Assembly: GCA_934122235.1 (NCBI GenBank)
Contig: CAKOWE010000012.1
Location: 1-36,511, forward strand
Source: an uncultured Clostridia bacterium
GTDB taxonomy: Bacteria > Bacillota > Clostridia > TANB77 > CAG-508
Reading direction: 5' to 3'
DNA: 36,511 bases
A program made the position numbers and the translations under genes. Of this stretch, positions 1 to 8,053 are shown one piece after another. The stretch's first letter is position 1, and each line of letters starts with the position of its first letter. The notes below the pieces were generated by a model, which was not told the origin of the DNA, did no database searches, and worked only from the letters and a program-made list of their open reading frames with translations.

Positions 1-625
1 TTACTTCACTTGTAGAATTTAATGGATTATATTCTACCCATATACCAGCAAAACTATAATCTACTTTTTCTGTTTGATACGTAAAAGTATCTGGCAACGT
101 ATATTCGCCTACTATTGTATAACCTTGTTTTATATATATTATTTTTTCTTCATTATATGCAAAACGTGGCACCCACATATAAATAGAACCAAGTTTTGTT
201 TCTGATATTTGCTTACCAATATTATTAATTGCTAACTGATCTTCGCTTATCTCAACTTCTATTTCAGATTTGTAATATCCATCATTTAACATTATATATG
301 CCGGTTTTCCTATTGAATAATCATACCAATCGCTATCTTCATTTGTTGTTATTGTCCAATAACCATTTACATATTTAACTGGTATCATACCAGCTGATAT
401 GACTGGGGCATTTGCATTTTCAGCCACAGCATTTGTTATATCATAAGTTTGATCTCCTATTGTGGTTGTATAACCCGCTTTGGCTGTGTTTTCAAATAAA
501 CCTATTTTGTTTTTATTTTGCTGTTTTATTATATCCTCTGAAAATATTAATAATAGTAACAATATTATTAATACAATTATTACTAATATTGTTTTTATCT
601 TTCCTTTTTTAGGTGGTATTTTCAT
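1..625 (-). CDS. Membrane-anchored surface protein, 3' end outside window
   Basis: An open frame runs on the minus strand from ATG at 625 to the window edge (208 codons, no stop reached), so the C-terminus is missing. A good ribosome site (AAAGGAG) lies about 7 bases before the ATG. The protein starts with a lysine-rich stretch (MKIPPKKGKIK) followed by one hydrophobic segment at about residues 12-28, so it is probably an N-terminally anchored exported protein. The rest is aromatic-rich, with motifs such as IPVKYVNGYW and MWVPRFAYN. From memory, these recur in large secreted or surface proteins of gut Firmicutes, but I cannot name a family. A consensus promoter lies about 120 bp upstream. Confidence 0.75.
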   Translation of the reverse strand, partial: MKIPPKKGKIKTILVIIVLIILLLLLIFSEDIIKQQNKNKIGLFENTAKAGYTTTIGDQTYDITNAVAENANAPVISAGMIPVKYVNGYWTITTNEDSDWYDYSIGKPAYIMLNDGYYKSEIEVEISEDQLAINNIGKQISETKLGSIYMWVPRFAYNEEKIIYIKQGYTIVGEYTLPDTFTYQTEKVDYSFAGIWVEYNPLNSTSEV

Positions 626-654
626 TAATTTTCTCCTTTGTTTTATCCTATATT

Positions 655-690
655 ATTTTTGGTCGTCGAGGACGCCGACCCCTACATTTT
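655..690 (-). repeat. GC-rich REP-like hairpin
   Basis: A GC-rich block in very AT-rich surroundings reads, on the minus strand, TGTAGGGGTCGG followed by a CGTC/GACG hairpin and closing GGT/ACC pairs. A second intergenic copy with the same TGTAGGGG start and a different hairpin lies at 5168-5204. Two copies suggest an interspersed hairpin repeat. Confidence 0.4.
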
Positions 691-751
691 TTGCAAAACA
701 TAATTTACTTCTAGTTATATATTTAATAATCTCATATATCTTACATTTATC

Positions 752-780
752 ATTTTAGTTTATATGACGCTTAATGTCAA
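752..780 (-). promoter_or_regulatory. Sigma-A promoter for the left-edge surface gene
   Basis: On the minus strand, TTGACA (780-775) and TAAAAT (757-752) are separated by exactly 17 bases. The transcript would have a leader of about 120 nt containing the GC-rich hairpin at 657-690. A small inverted repeat (TGAC-N7-GTCA, 764-778) overlaps the -35 box and could be an operator for the divergent XRE regulator. That last point is inference. Confidence 0.6.
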
Positions 781-825
781 TATGATATTGTTTGGTTTTA
801 TGTAATAATTTTACTGGTGGTATAA

Positions 826-1032
826 ATGATAAAAGAGAAAAGAAAAGCTTTGGGGTTTACTCAACAGCAAATGGCGGATCAATTAAATATTAGTTTAAGA
901 CAATATGTTAGAATAGATAAAGAAGAAGATTTACCCAGAAAAGATTTATTATATAAATTAATACTATTTTTTAATCTTACAGATGAAGAAATTGGACAAT
1001 ATATGAGAAGCATTACGCAAAAATTTGCATAA
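826..1032 (+). CDS. Small XRE/Cro-CI-type DNA-binding regulator
   Basis: This 68-residue protein is essentially a single helix-turn-helix domain. LGFTQQQMADQLNISLRQYVRID matches the XRE pattern (helix 2 TQQQMADQLN, recognition helix LRQYVR), and there is no effector domain. GGTGG at 815-819 serves as the ribosome site. It is divergent from the surface gene at 1-625, so regulating that gene or itself is plausible. The last codons and stop lie inside the rho-independent terminator stem, so the gene is a compact single-gene unit. The target is unknown. Confidence 0.8.
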   Translation: MIKEKRKALGFTQQQMADQLNISLRQYVRIDKEEDLPRKDLLYKLILFFNLTDEEIGQYMRSITQKFA

Positions 1033-1043
1033 TGCTTTTTTTG
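1009..1043 (+). terminator. Rho-independent terminator overlapping the XRE stop codon
   Basis: The 13-bp stem AGCATTACGCAAA / TTTGCATAATGCT (one mismatch) is followed by TTTTTTTG. The TAA stop (1030-1032) lies in the descending arm, so the hairpin encodes the protein's C-terminus. Confidence 0.8.
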
Positions 1044-1066
1044 TAATTATATTTTAATAAATATTA

Positions 1067-1095
1067 TGGTTTTTTATTTGCTTTTAGTATATAAT
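1067..1095 (+). promoter_or_regulatory. Possible fbp-purD promoter (good -10 only)
   Basis: A perfect TATAAT at 1090-1095 lies 31 bases before the fbp start. The hexamer 17 bases upstream (TGGTTT) matches TTGACA poorly, so only the -10 element is well supported. Confidence 0.3.
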
Positions 1096-1126
1096 ATAGT
1101 AGCAATTTATTATTATGGAGGTTGAA

Positions 1127-3097
1127 ATGGAATACAGAGGAAATTGGAACAAATACTTAGAATTGCTAAGTCAAAAATACACAAATATTGAAGCTGTTTG
1201 TGAAGAAATTATTAATCTTCAATCTATATTAAACTTGCCAAAAGGAACAGAAGTATTCGTTAGCGATATACATGCTGAATACGAACCTTTTTTACACATT
1301 TTAAACAATGGCGCAGGAATAATTAGAAGCAAAATAGAAAGATTATTTAAAGATTCTGTACCAGAAAAAGAAAGAAGCACCCTTGCAACTCTTATATATT
1401 ACCCAGAAGAAAAACTTGCATTAATAAAGAAAAACGTAGTAGATTTAGATAAATGGTACGCAATTACTTTACATAGACTAATTGATGTTGCAAGAGAAAT
1501 TACTTCTAAATATACTCGTTCTAAAGTAAGAAAAGCTTTATCTAGTGGATTTGATTATATAATAGATGAACTTTTACATTTACAAGGAGATACCAAAAAT
1601 AAAGAAAAATATTATAGCCAAATAATTAAATCTATTGTTGATTTACAAAGAGCAGATGAATTTATTGTTGCAATATCTAATTTAATTAAACAAATGGCAA
1701 TTGACCATTTACATGTTATAGGAGACATTTATGATCGTGGTATGAGTGCTACAATAGTTATGGATGCACTTATGAAATTTCACAGTTTAGACATTCAATG
1801 GGGAAACCATGACATCTTATGGATGGGAGCTGCTTGTGGTAATAAAGCTTGTATATGCAATGTAGTTAGAATATGTTCAAGATATGATAATATTTCTACA
1901 TTGGAAGAAGGATATGGAATTAGTGTTAGACCTTTATCTACCTTTGCATTAAATACATATAAAGATAACAATATAAGCAAAGCATTCCTTCCTAAAGAAT
2001 TTGAATACAATAAATATAGTGGAACAGACAAATTATCTATTGCAAAAATTCAAAAAGCTATATCAGTTATTCAATTTAAAGTAGAAGGTCAATTAATAAT
2101 GCAACATCCTGAATATGATTTAGATGATAGATTAGTACTAGATAAAATAAATTATAAAAATGGAACAATTGTTATTGATGGCGAAACTTATGAACTAAAT
2201 GATACTGATTTTCCAACAATTGACCCAAATAATCCTTACGAACTTTCTCCTGAAGAAGAAGAAGTTATGACTAGATTGTATGAATCATTTATAAATAGTG
2301 AAAAACTAAATACACATATTAGTTTTCTTTATGCAAAAGGAAGTGCCTACACTGTATTTAACTCAAATCTTTTATTTCATGGTTGCATTCCTATGCTTGA
2401 AGATGGTTCATTTAAGAAAGTTAATATTATGGGAAAAACTTTAGCCGGAAAAGAATATTTTAAATACATAGAGCAAGTAGCTCATAAAGCTTATTTTGAA
2501 AAAGAACTTTCAAAAACTAATCAAGATTATAAAGATTTAATGTGGTTCTTCTGGTGTTCTCCTGATTCTCCTTTCTTTGGTAAAAAGAAAATGGCAACAT
2601 TCGAAAGATATTTTATTGATGATAAAACAGTGCATAAAGAAAGCAAAACACCATATTTCAAACTAATAGAAAATGAAGCTATTTGTGATAAAATTTTAAG
2701 AGAATTTGGCATCGAATCTGAAGATGCTCACATAATAAATGGTCATATGCCAGTAAAAGCAGTAAAGGGTGAAGTTCCTGTTAAAGCTAACGGAAAACTT
2801 TTAGTAATAGACGGAGGTTTTTCTAAGACTTATCGTGAACAGACAGGAGAAGCCGGATATACTCTTTCTTACAATTCATATGGATTGCTTCTTGCAGCAA
2901 ATAAACCTTTTGAATCTAAAATGAATGCAATAGAAACAGAATGTGATTTACAATCTGAAATAATACTAAAAAAAGAAAATGTTGAAAGGAAACGTGTCGC
3001 TGATACTGATATTGGTACAAAATTAAAGGGAGAAATAGACGATTTAAAAATGTTACTTACTGCCTATAGAGAAGGTATGATAAAAGAAAAAATTTAA
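1127..3097 (+). CDS. fbp: Fructose-1,6-bisphosphatase, class III
   Basis: Hydrolyses fructose 1,6-bisphosphate to fructose 6-phosphate in gluconeogenesis (EC 3.1.3.11), in the cytoplasm. The class III Firmicutes enzyme is recognised by its calcineurin-like metal motifs: VFVSDIHAEYEP near the N-terminus, HVIGDIYDRG, and QWGNHDILWMG, plus the C-terminal INGHMPVK and VIDGGFSK blocks. The length of 656 aa is normal. An ATG at 1115 is in frame, but GGAGG at 1117-1121 overlaps it and sits correctly for the ATG at 1127, so 1127 is preferred. The purD start follows 22 bases after the stop with no terminator between, so the two are probably co-transcribed. Confidence 0.95.
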   Translation: MEYRGNWNKYLELLSQKYTNIEAVCEEIINLQSILNLPKGTEVFVSDIHAEYEPFLHILNNGAGIIRSKIERLFKDSVPEKERSTLATLIYYPEEKLALIKKNVVDLDKWYAITLHRLIDVAREITSKYTRSKVRKALSSGFDYIIDELLHLQGDTKNKEKYYSQIIKSIVDLQRADEFIVAISNLIKQMAIDHLHVIGDIYDRGMSATIVMDALMKFHSLDIQWGNHDILWMGAACGNKACICNVVRICSRYDNISTLEEGYGISVRPLSTFALNTYKDNNISKAFLPKEFEYNKYSGTDKLSIAKIQKAISVIQFKVEGQLIMQHPEYDLDDRLVLDKINYKNGTIVIDGETYELNDTDFPTIDPNNPYELSPEEEEVMTRLYESFINSEKLNTHISFLYAKGSAYTVFNSNLLFHGCIPMLEDGSFKKVNIMGKTLAGKEYFKYIEQVAHKAYFEKELSKTNQDYKDLMWFFWCSPDSPFFGKKKMATFERYFIDDKTVHKESKTPYFKLIENEAICDKILREFGIESEDAHIINGHMPVKAVKGEVPVKANGKLLVIDGGFSKTYREQTGEAGYTLSYNSYGLLLAANKPFESKMNAIETECDLQSEIILKKENVERKRVADTDIGTKLKGEIDDLKMLLTAYREGMIKEKI

Positions 3098-3119
3098 TTT
3101 ATTTAAAATGGAGGTTTTT

Positions 3120-4421
3120 ATGGAAAAATGTTTATTGCTTGGTAATGGTGGACGTGAAGCAGTTCTTGCAGAATATATAAGTAAAGGATTTTCTTTATAT
3201 AGTGTTTTACCTTATGAAAATCCATCTATAGTTGATTCTATTAAAAAATCTGGTGGAAAATATATTGTAGGTTCACCTTTTGATAAAAATTTAGTTTCAA
3301 ACTTTGTAAAAGCTGAATCTATTGATATGTGTGTTGTAAGCAGTGATAACTTGTTACAAGATGGTTTAATTGATTTAGCCAAAAGTTTAGGTTTAAAGGT
3401 TTTTGGTCCAACAAGTCTAGGTGCCAAAATAGAATGGAGCAAAACTTATGCATTAGATATAGTAAACAAGTTAGCACCAGAAATGATTATAAAAAATTTT
3501 CATATTACTACTGAAAGTGAACTAAAACAAACTATAGATAATTATTTAGATGACTCTTTTGTTGTTAAGCCTGAGGGATTAACAGGAGGAAAAGGTGTTA
3601 AAGTTGGTGGAATTCATTTTCACGGAAAAGAAGAAGGATTTGAATATGCAAAATCTTGTCTTGAAGCTAGTGGCAAAGTTATTATTCAAGATAAAGTTGA
3701 AGGTTCTGAATTTACAGTAATGGCTCTTACTGATGGAAAAAATATTGTTGTCACTCCAATAACTTTCGATTATCCATATAGATATGAAAACGACAAAGGT
3801 CCAGGAACTGGTGGTATGGGTTGTATGAGCTTTAGCAATGGCTTACTACCATTCTTAGACCAAACGGATGTTGATAAATGTGCTGATTTAATTAAAAAAA
3901 CTATCCAATATGTAAACAAAGACTCTTTAGAATTTACTGGTGTCATATATGGAGGTTTCTTTAAGTGTAAAGATGGAATTAAATTTATAGAATTCAATGC
4001 AAGATTTGGTGACCCTGAAGCAATAAATGTCCTTAATGCATTAAAAACACCTTTTACAGAGGTATTAAATAATATAGTAAACCAAACATTATCTGAGGAT
4101 AATTGTAAATTTAGCAATAATTGTACTTTTACAGTTTATGTTGTAAGCAAAGAATATGCTGTAAGTTCTAGCAAAGAACCTTGTCTATTTACTCTAAATA
4201 AGGATGAAATAATAAATAAAGGATTAAAAGTATATTTTGCAAATGCAAAACATATAGAAGGCAATACATATACATCTGTAAGTACCTCTAGATTATTTGC
4301 TATTGCAACTTCTGGAAAAGATTTAGATGAAATTAAAAAGAATGTTTATGATGCAATTGAAGGCAATGTTGATACTAAGTTAGATTATAGAAAAGATATT
4401 GGAAATATATATGTTCATTAA
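3120..4421 (+). CDS. purD: Phosphoribosylamine-glycine ligase (GAR synthetase), divergent
   Basis: Catalyses ATP-dependent ligation of glycine to phosphoribosylamine in purine synthesis (EC 6.3.4.13). Visible family blocks are the N-terminal GNGGREAV, the ATP-grasp segment FVVKPEGLTGGKGVKVGG, KGPGTGGMGCMS, and the metal-binding EFNARFGDPE. It is divergent: the usual GGREHA is GGREAV, and the usual PNTGGMG is PGTGGMG. The length of 433 aa is normal. GGAGG at 3110-3114 overlaps an upstream in-frame ATG (3108), so the start is the ATG at 3120. It sits between fbp and a convergent purN, and shares a bidirectional terminator with purN. Confidence 0.9.
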   Translation: MEKCLLLGNGGREAVLAEYISKGFSLYSVLPYENPSIVDSIKKSGGKYIVGSPFDKNLVSNFVKAESIDMCVVSSDNLLQDGLIDLAKSLGLKVFGPTSLGAKIEWSKTYALDIVNKLAPEMIIKNFHITTESELKQTIDNYLDDSFVVKPEGLTGGKGVKVGGIHFHGKEEGFEYAKSCLEASGKVIIQDKVEGSEFTVMALTDGKNIVVTPITFDYPYRYENDKGPGTGGMGCMSFSNGLLPFLDQTDVDKCADLIKKTIQYVNKDSLEFTGVIYGGFFKCKDGIKFIEFNARFGDPEAINVLNALKTPFTEVLNNIVNQTLSEDNCKFSNNCTFTVYVVSKEYAVSSSKEPCLFTLNKDEIINKGLKVYFANAKHIEGNTYTSVSTSRLFAIATSGKDLDEIKKNVYDAIEGNVDTKLDYRKDIGNIYVH

Positions 4422-4432
4422 TCTTTTGATTT

Positions 4433-4473
4433 AATAGTAAAGGAACAACACTTTATGCTGTTCCTTTACTATT
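4433..4473. terminator. Bidirectional terminator between purD and purN
   Basis: A 14-bp perfect stem, ATAGTAAAGGAACA / TGTTCCTTTACTAT, is flanked by A-rich and T-rich runs, so it can end both convergent transcripts. The purN stop codon (4455-4453 on the minus strand) lies in the loop, so one arm also encodes the last residues of PurN. Confidence 0.85.
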
Positions 4474-5038
4474 TTCTTTTATAAATTGTTTTAATACTTC
4501 TATTAGCTGTATTTTTTCTACCGCTTGTACTTTTGCTGATAAAGTTTCAGCAGTATCTCCTTTTTCTACTTTTACTTTTGTTTGTTTTATAATATTTCCT
4601 TCATCATATTTATTATTAACATAGTGCAATGTTACTCCACTGTATTCTTCACCTGCTTCTATAACTGCTTTATGCACATTCATTCCGGTACATTCCTTTA
4701 CCACCAAATTTTGGTAGTAAAGATGGATGTGTATTTATTATTGTATAATTACTTATTAAATTTTTACCTATTAATTTTAAATATCCTGCAAGAACAATTA
4801 AATCTACTTTATATTTTTTTAATTTTTCTGTTAATTCTATATCAATATCATCTGAATTTTTATTTTTTATTATATATGTTTCTATTTTTGCATCTTGAGC
4901 TCTTTGCAAAGCATATGCTTTATCATTGTTTGAAACAACCAAATTTATCTTTGCATCTAACACTTTACTTTCAATTGCATCTATAATGCTCTGCAATGTT
5001 GTTCCATTTCCAGATGCAAACACTACTAAATTATACAT
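4453..5038 (-). CDS. purN: Phosphoribosylglycinamide formyltransferase with one apparent +1 frameshift
   Basis: Transfers formyl from 10-formyl-THF to GAR (EC 2.1.2.2). The N-terminal part reads FASGNGTTLQSII, AGYLKLIG and NTHPSLLPKFGGKGMY, and the C-terminal part continues NVHKAVIEAGEEYSGVTLHYV in another frame. The frames join at codon CGG (4687-4685): reading TAC then GGA (4686-4684), skipping C4687, gives KGMYGMNVHKA as the family expects. Without the shift, translation stops four codons later. The corrected length is 194 aa, normal for PurN, and the span is a multiple of three plus one. The start is ATG 5038 behind GGGAGG. The shift could be a sequencing error, a fresh mutation, or a +1 shift at CGG, which recurs twice in ftsW. 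Confidence 0.85.
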
Positions 5039-5167
5039 ATATTCCTCCCTTATTATTAACATATTATAATTTTTCCCTATCTAATAAAAAAATTATATCA
5101 AAAGTTATTTTTTTTTACAATAATCTCTATACTTTTGTCGAAAAATTATTTATAATAGTAATATATC

Positions 5168-5204
5168 ATTTTAGGAGTAGATTTTTCTTCTACCCCTACA
5201 TTAT
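5168..5204 (-). repeat. Second REP-like hairpin, upstream of purF
   Basis: On the minus strand this reads TGTAGGGGTAGA, a short loop, then TCTACTCC, giving an 8-bp stem with one mismatch. It shares the TGTAGGGG end with the hairpin at 655-690. A good -10 (TATAAT, 5151-5156, plus strand) lies just upstream, so the hairpin would be in the purF leader. Confidence 0.35.
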
Positions 5205-5226
5205 TTTTAAGGAGATTGTGATTCCT

Positions 5227-6645
5227 ATGTTTAATAAGTTAAAAGAAGAATGTGGTATTTTTGGTATTTACTCTATGGAAAATGAAGAAGAATTAGCCTC
5301 TACTACTTGTGTAGGCTTAACTGCATTGCAACATAGAGGAGAAGAAAGTTGTGGTATTGCAATAAACAGTGGAGGAGTAATAAGTTATCATAAAGATATT
5401 GGTCTTGTTTCTGATGTATTTAAACCTCACATTGTTCAAGCTATGCCTGTAGGAAAAATGTCTATTGGGCATGTTAGATACTCAACAACAGGCTCTCCCA
5501 AAAAAGAAAATGCCCAACCTATAGTTACTAGATATGCAAAAGGAAATTTAAGTATAGTACACAACGGAAATTTAACTAATGCTCTTGATTTAAAAGACGA
5601 GTTACAACAAGCAGGTGCATTATTTAACTCTACAAGTGATACAGAAGTTATTGCTTACATTATAGCTAGAGAAAGATTAAAAACTCATTCTATAGAAAAA
5701 GCTGTTATGAATGCAATGGGATTTATTAAAGGGGCTTACTCCCTATTAATAATGTCATCTCAAAAATTTATAGCAGTAAGAGATCCTCAAGGTTTTAGAC
5801 CACTTTGCATGGGGAAATTAGGTACAGATATAGTTTTCGCTTCTGAAAGTTGTGCATTAGATGCTATAGGTGCCGATTTTATTAGAGATATAGAACCTGG
5901 TGAAATTGTTACCATTACAGATAACAAAATAACCTCTACATTTTTTGATAATACCCAAAAGAAAGGTCTTTGTATTTTTGAATATATATATTTTGCTAGA
6001 CCAGATTCTACTATAGATGGATTAAATGTACATAGATTTAGAGAAAATGTTGGAAAAGCTTTAGCAAAACAAGCTCCTGTAGAAGCTGATATTGTTGCAG
6101 GAGTACCAGATTCTGGCCTTGACGCTGCATTAGGATATTCTAAAGAGTCAAAAACACCTTATGATATAGTATTTATCAAAAGTAAATATATTGGTAGAAC
6201 TTTCATTCTTTCTACTCAGGCTCAAAGAAAAAATAAAGTAGCTCTAAAGCTAAATCCAATAAAAGAAAGCGTTAAAGGTAAAAAAATTGTTTTAGTAGAT
6301 GATTCTATTGTACGTGGTACAACAATTACTAGAATAATAAAAATTTTAAAAAGAGCCGGTGCTAAAGAAGTACATTTGCGAATTGCTTCTCCAGCATTTA
6401 TAGATGTATGCTATTTTGGTACTGATGTAGACAGTAAAAATAATTTAATAGCAAATGGAAAAACTGTAGAAGAAATTAGACAAGAAATTGGTGCAGATTC
6501 TTTAGAATATTTAAGTATAGACAATATGTTTGAGATAGCAAAAGAGTCTAATATAAAAGATTTTTGTACCGGATGTTTTACAGGCAATTATCCTATTGAA
6601 GTACCTGATGAAATTCAAAAAGATAGATTTGAAAAAATATTTTAA
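5227..6645 (+). CDS. purF: Amidophosphoribosyltransferase
   Basis: First step of purine synthesis: PRPP and glutamine give phosphoribosylamine (EC 2.4.2.14). The N-terminal Ntn-hydrolase glutaminase domain shows the nucleophile Cys9 after a short propeptide (MFNKLKEE-CGIFG), QHRGEESCGIA, GHVRYSTTG and VHNGNLTN. The C-terminal phosphoribosyltransferase domain has the PRPP loop VLVDDSIVRGTT. Cysteines at the Fe-S ligand positions (GLCIFEY, VCYFG, FCTGC) suggest the Bacillus-type 4Fe-4S enzyme. The length is 472 aa. The frame stays open far upstream, but GGAG at 5211-5214 and the conserved N-terminus point to ATG 5227; an in-frame GTG at 5218 is possible but only 3 bases from the ribosome site. 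Confidence 0.95.
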   Translation: MFNKLKEECGIFGIYSMENEEELASTTCVGLTALQHRGEESCGIAINSGGVISYHKDIGLVSDVFKPHIVQAMPVGKMSIGHVRYSTTGSPKKENAQPIVTRYAKGNLSIVHNGNLTNALDLKDELQQAGALFNSTSDTEVIAYIIARERLKTHSIEKAVMNAMGFIKGAYSLLIMSSQKFIAVRDPQGFRPLCMGKLGTDIVFASESCALDAIGADFIRDIEPGEIVTITDNKITSTFFDNTQKKGLCIFEYIYFARPDSTIDGLNVHRFRENVGKALAKQAPVEADIVAGVPDSGLDAALGYSKESKTPYDIVFIKSKYIGRTFILSTQAQRKNKVALKLNPIKESVKGKKIVLVDDSIVRGTTITRIIKILKRAGAKEVHLRIASPAFIDVCYFGTDVDSKNNLIANGKTVEEIRQEIGADSLEYLSIDNMFEIAKESNIKDFCTGCFTGNYPIEVPDEIQKDRFEKIF

Positions 6646-6658
6646 AGATTATTAAAGA

Positions 6659-6698
6659 TAAAGGATCCAGCTTTTTCAAGTTGGATCCTTTACTTTTA
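6659..6698. terminator. Terminator after purF, probably bidirectional
   Basis: The 15-bp stem TAAAGGATCCAGCTT / AAGTTGGATCCTTTA (one G-U pair, loop TTTC) is followed by CTTTTAG. The convergent S1 gene ends at 6739, so the same hairpin can serve both. Confidence 0.85.
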
Positions 6699-6738
6699 GA
6701 GTTCCTAGTTCAGGATGCTTCTGTTGTGAAGTAAGGCC

Positions 6739-7527
6739 TTAAATCTCAGATACGAATTCGGCTTCAAACCCACTTACGGTATTCCCTATTATCTTGCAGT
6801 AAGCATGTGTGCCGCTCTTGAAGTGATACTCAGCAGTAGTTTTTACAATCCCGACAGTTTTGGGATCGATTTCTGCTACAGCATATCCTTCTGCATTCTT
6901 TTTCAAAAGAGCAACCACTTCAACAGACCCAAACGCCGGTATTGTTCTGTTATACGCACCTCTGCGCGAAACCAAAAATGTACACCCATCTGAGTCATAG
7001 CCCATTATTTTGACCAAAACCGTATCTCCTTCTTCAAACAAATCCAAGTTTTCATACTTGGCGTCTGAAAAATCAGATACTCCCATGTAGGTCGTAACAC
7101 CGTTGCCGATATCAAGGTATGCGCCATGCTGAGTAATCCTCTCGATTGTCGCCGTTACAACCGAATCAATGCACTGCGTCAAAACATAGGTTGTTTCCTT
7201 GATGACTTCTCTTCTGTTAAGTTCGATAGAGCCGTCTTCATTTATCTGCTGAATTATTGCGTTCACATATATATGCTTGCCACAATTCATAGCAGTAGAA
7301 ATACGCTCTCTGTCGAAGTCTGAAGCATTGCCACTGTAGAACATGTTTTCCTCGCTGATAAACACCTTTGCCGATTCAGGGGATATGAAACATAAAAACG
7401 TTTCCGTTTCCTTATCATACTCACTGAGCATGACTGTAATCACATCTCCTACAACCATACGGTCGCTATTAGTACTTACCAAATTTTGCAACCGTTCGGG
7501 CTTTAAGTTGAACACCTTAGTATCCAT
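6739..7527 (-). CDS. S1-domain (OB-fold) RNA-binding protein, probably acquired
   Basis: A 262-aa cytoplasmic protein. Residues about 120-190 form a recognisable S1 domain (VTATIERITQHGAYLDIG ... EEGDTVLVKIMGYD ... LVSRRGA). The preceding (VVGDVITVMLSEYD) and following (GSVEVVALLKKN) stretches look like weaker OB-type repeats. It is not ribosomal protein S1; the role is unknown. The ribosome site AGGAGG lies 9 bases before the ATG. It uses C- and G-ending codons (GTC, GCC, CTC, AAG, and one CGG for Arg in KPERLQ) far more than its neighbours, which points to transfer from a higher-GC organism. It is divergent from the 70-aa gene, with which it probably arrived. Confidence 0.75.
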   Translation of the reverse strand: MDTKVFNLKPERLQNLVSTNSDRMVVGDVITVMLSEYDKETETFLCFISPESAKVFISEENMFYSGNASDFDRERISTAMNCGKHIYVNAIIQQINEDGSIELNRREVIKETTYVLTQCIDSVVTATIERITQHGAYLDIGNGVTTYMGVSDFSDAKYENLDLFEEGDTVLVKIMGYDSDGCTFLVSRRGAYNRTIPAFGSVEVVALLKKNAEGYAVAEIDPKTVGIVKTTAEYHFKSGTHAYCKIIGNTVSGFEAEFVSEI

Positions 7528-7553
7528 TAAGCCATTCCTCCTATTAAATTATT

Positions 7554-7568
7554 AGCAGTAAAACTGCT
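7554..7568. promoter_or_regulatory. Palindrome at the start of the S1-gene transcript
   Basis: AGCAGT-AAA-ACTGCT is a perfect 6-bp dyad placed immediately downstream of the -10 box of the S1 promoter. It could be an operator or a 5' hairpin. Confidence 0.35.
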
Positions 7569-7575
7569 TGCTAAT

Positions 7576-7604
7576 AGTTTACCATAAATATTGTATTTTG
7601 TAAA
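7576..7604 (-). promoter_or_regulatory. Sigma-A promoter for the S1-domain gene
   Basis: On the minus strand TTTACA (7604-7599), exactly 17 bases, then TAAACT (7581-7576), with an extended -10 TGG just before it. The leader is about 40 nt. Confidence 0.6.
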
Positions 7605-7697
7605 CCTTTTTATATATACTCTAAAATTATATTAGTTTATAGTATAAAATGTTATAAAATACACTATGTCATTATTTAAATATAAAAAAACTTTATT

Positions 7698-7726
7698 TTG
7701 CGAAACATCCAATATTATGGTATAAT
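7698..7726 (+). promoter_or_regulatory. Sigma-A promoter for the 70-aa gene
   Basis: TTGCGA (7698-7703), 17 bases, TATAAT (7721-7726), with an extended TGG. Two short hairpins follow in the leader: GTTGG-agttta-CCAAC (7735-7750) and TTGCC-taaatt-GGCAA (7764-7779), ending 9 bases before the AGGAGG ribosome site. Confidence 0.7.
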
Positions 7727-7799
7727 ATTGTTATGTTGGAGTTTACCAACAGCACTTTAATACTTGCCTAAATTGGCAATTAACAAACAGGAGGAATAT

Positions 7800-8012
7800 A
7801 TGCAGGAAGTACGACGTTTTTTACAAAAAAAATATGTGCGTGGCTTTATAATCACCACAGAGTTTAAAGATGGGGATGAATTCATTTGTCCTAACTTTAT
7901 TTCTGAATACCGGTTCATCACTCGCACAATAATTGGGAAAGACGCCAATGGTCATCCCAAATACGGTGACATTGATGAATCAATTCCGTGGATTTCCAAC
8001 CCTAACACATAG
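7800..8012 (+). CDS. Small protein of unknown function, 70 aa
   Basis: A short basic-to-neutral soluble protein (MQEVRRFLQKKYVRG ... IDESIPWISNPNT) with no family I recognise. AGGAGG at 7789-7794 with 5-base spacing fixes the start at 7800 rather than an in-frame ATG upstream. It has its own strong promoter, a structured leader and a GC-rich terminator, so it is likely a real and well-expressed single-gene unit. Like the divergent S1 gene it is GC-richer than its surroundings and uses CGG for Arg (in SEYRFIT), a codon not seen in the resident genes. Confidence 0.65.
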   Translation: MQEVRRFLQKKYVRGFIITTEFKDGDEFICPNFISEYRFITRTIIGKDANGHPKYGDIDESIPWISNPNT

Positions 8013-8017
8013 TATTA

Positions 8018-8045
8018 AGTCCCCGCTGAACTTTTGGCGGGGGCT
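8018..8045 (+). terminator. GC-rich terminator of the 70-aa gene
   Basis: AGTCCCCGC / GCGGGGGCT forms a 9-bp stem (one T-G pair) with a 10-base loop. The tail has few T residues. It ends 8 bases before the stop codon of the convergent trmFO. Confidence 0.6.
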
Positions 8046-8053
8046 CCTCCTAT

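Noticed and set aside
1115..1126. Upstream ATG of fbp (and the similar one of purD at 3108)
   Set aside because: In both cases the ATG is part of the ribosome site ATGGAGG. The next in-frame ATG has correct spacing and the conserved N-terminus.
4996..5226. Long N-terminal extension of the purF frame
   Set aside because: Low-complexity AT-rich translation that overlaps the start of purN and the purF promoter region. The Ntn nucleophile must lie close to the start, which fits ATG 5227.
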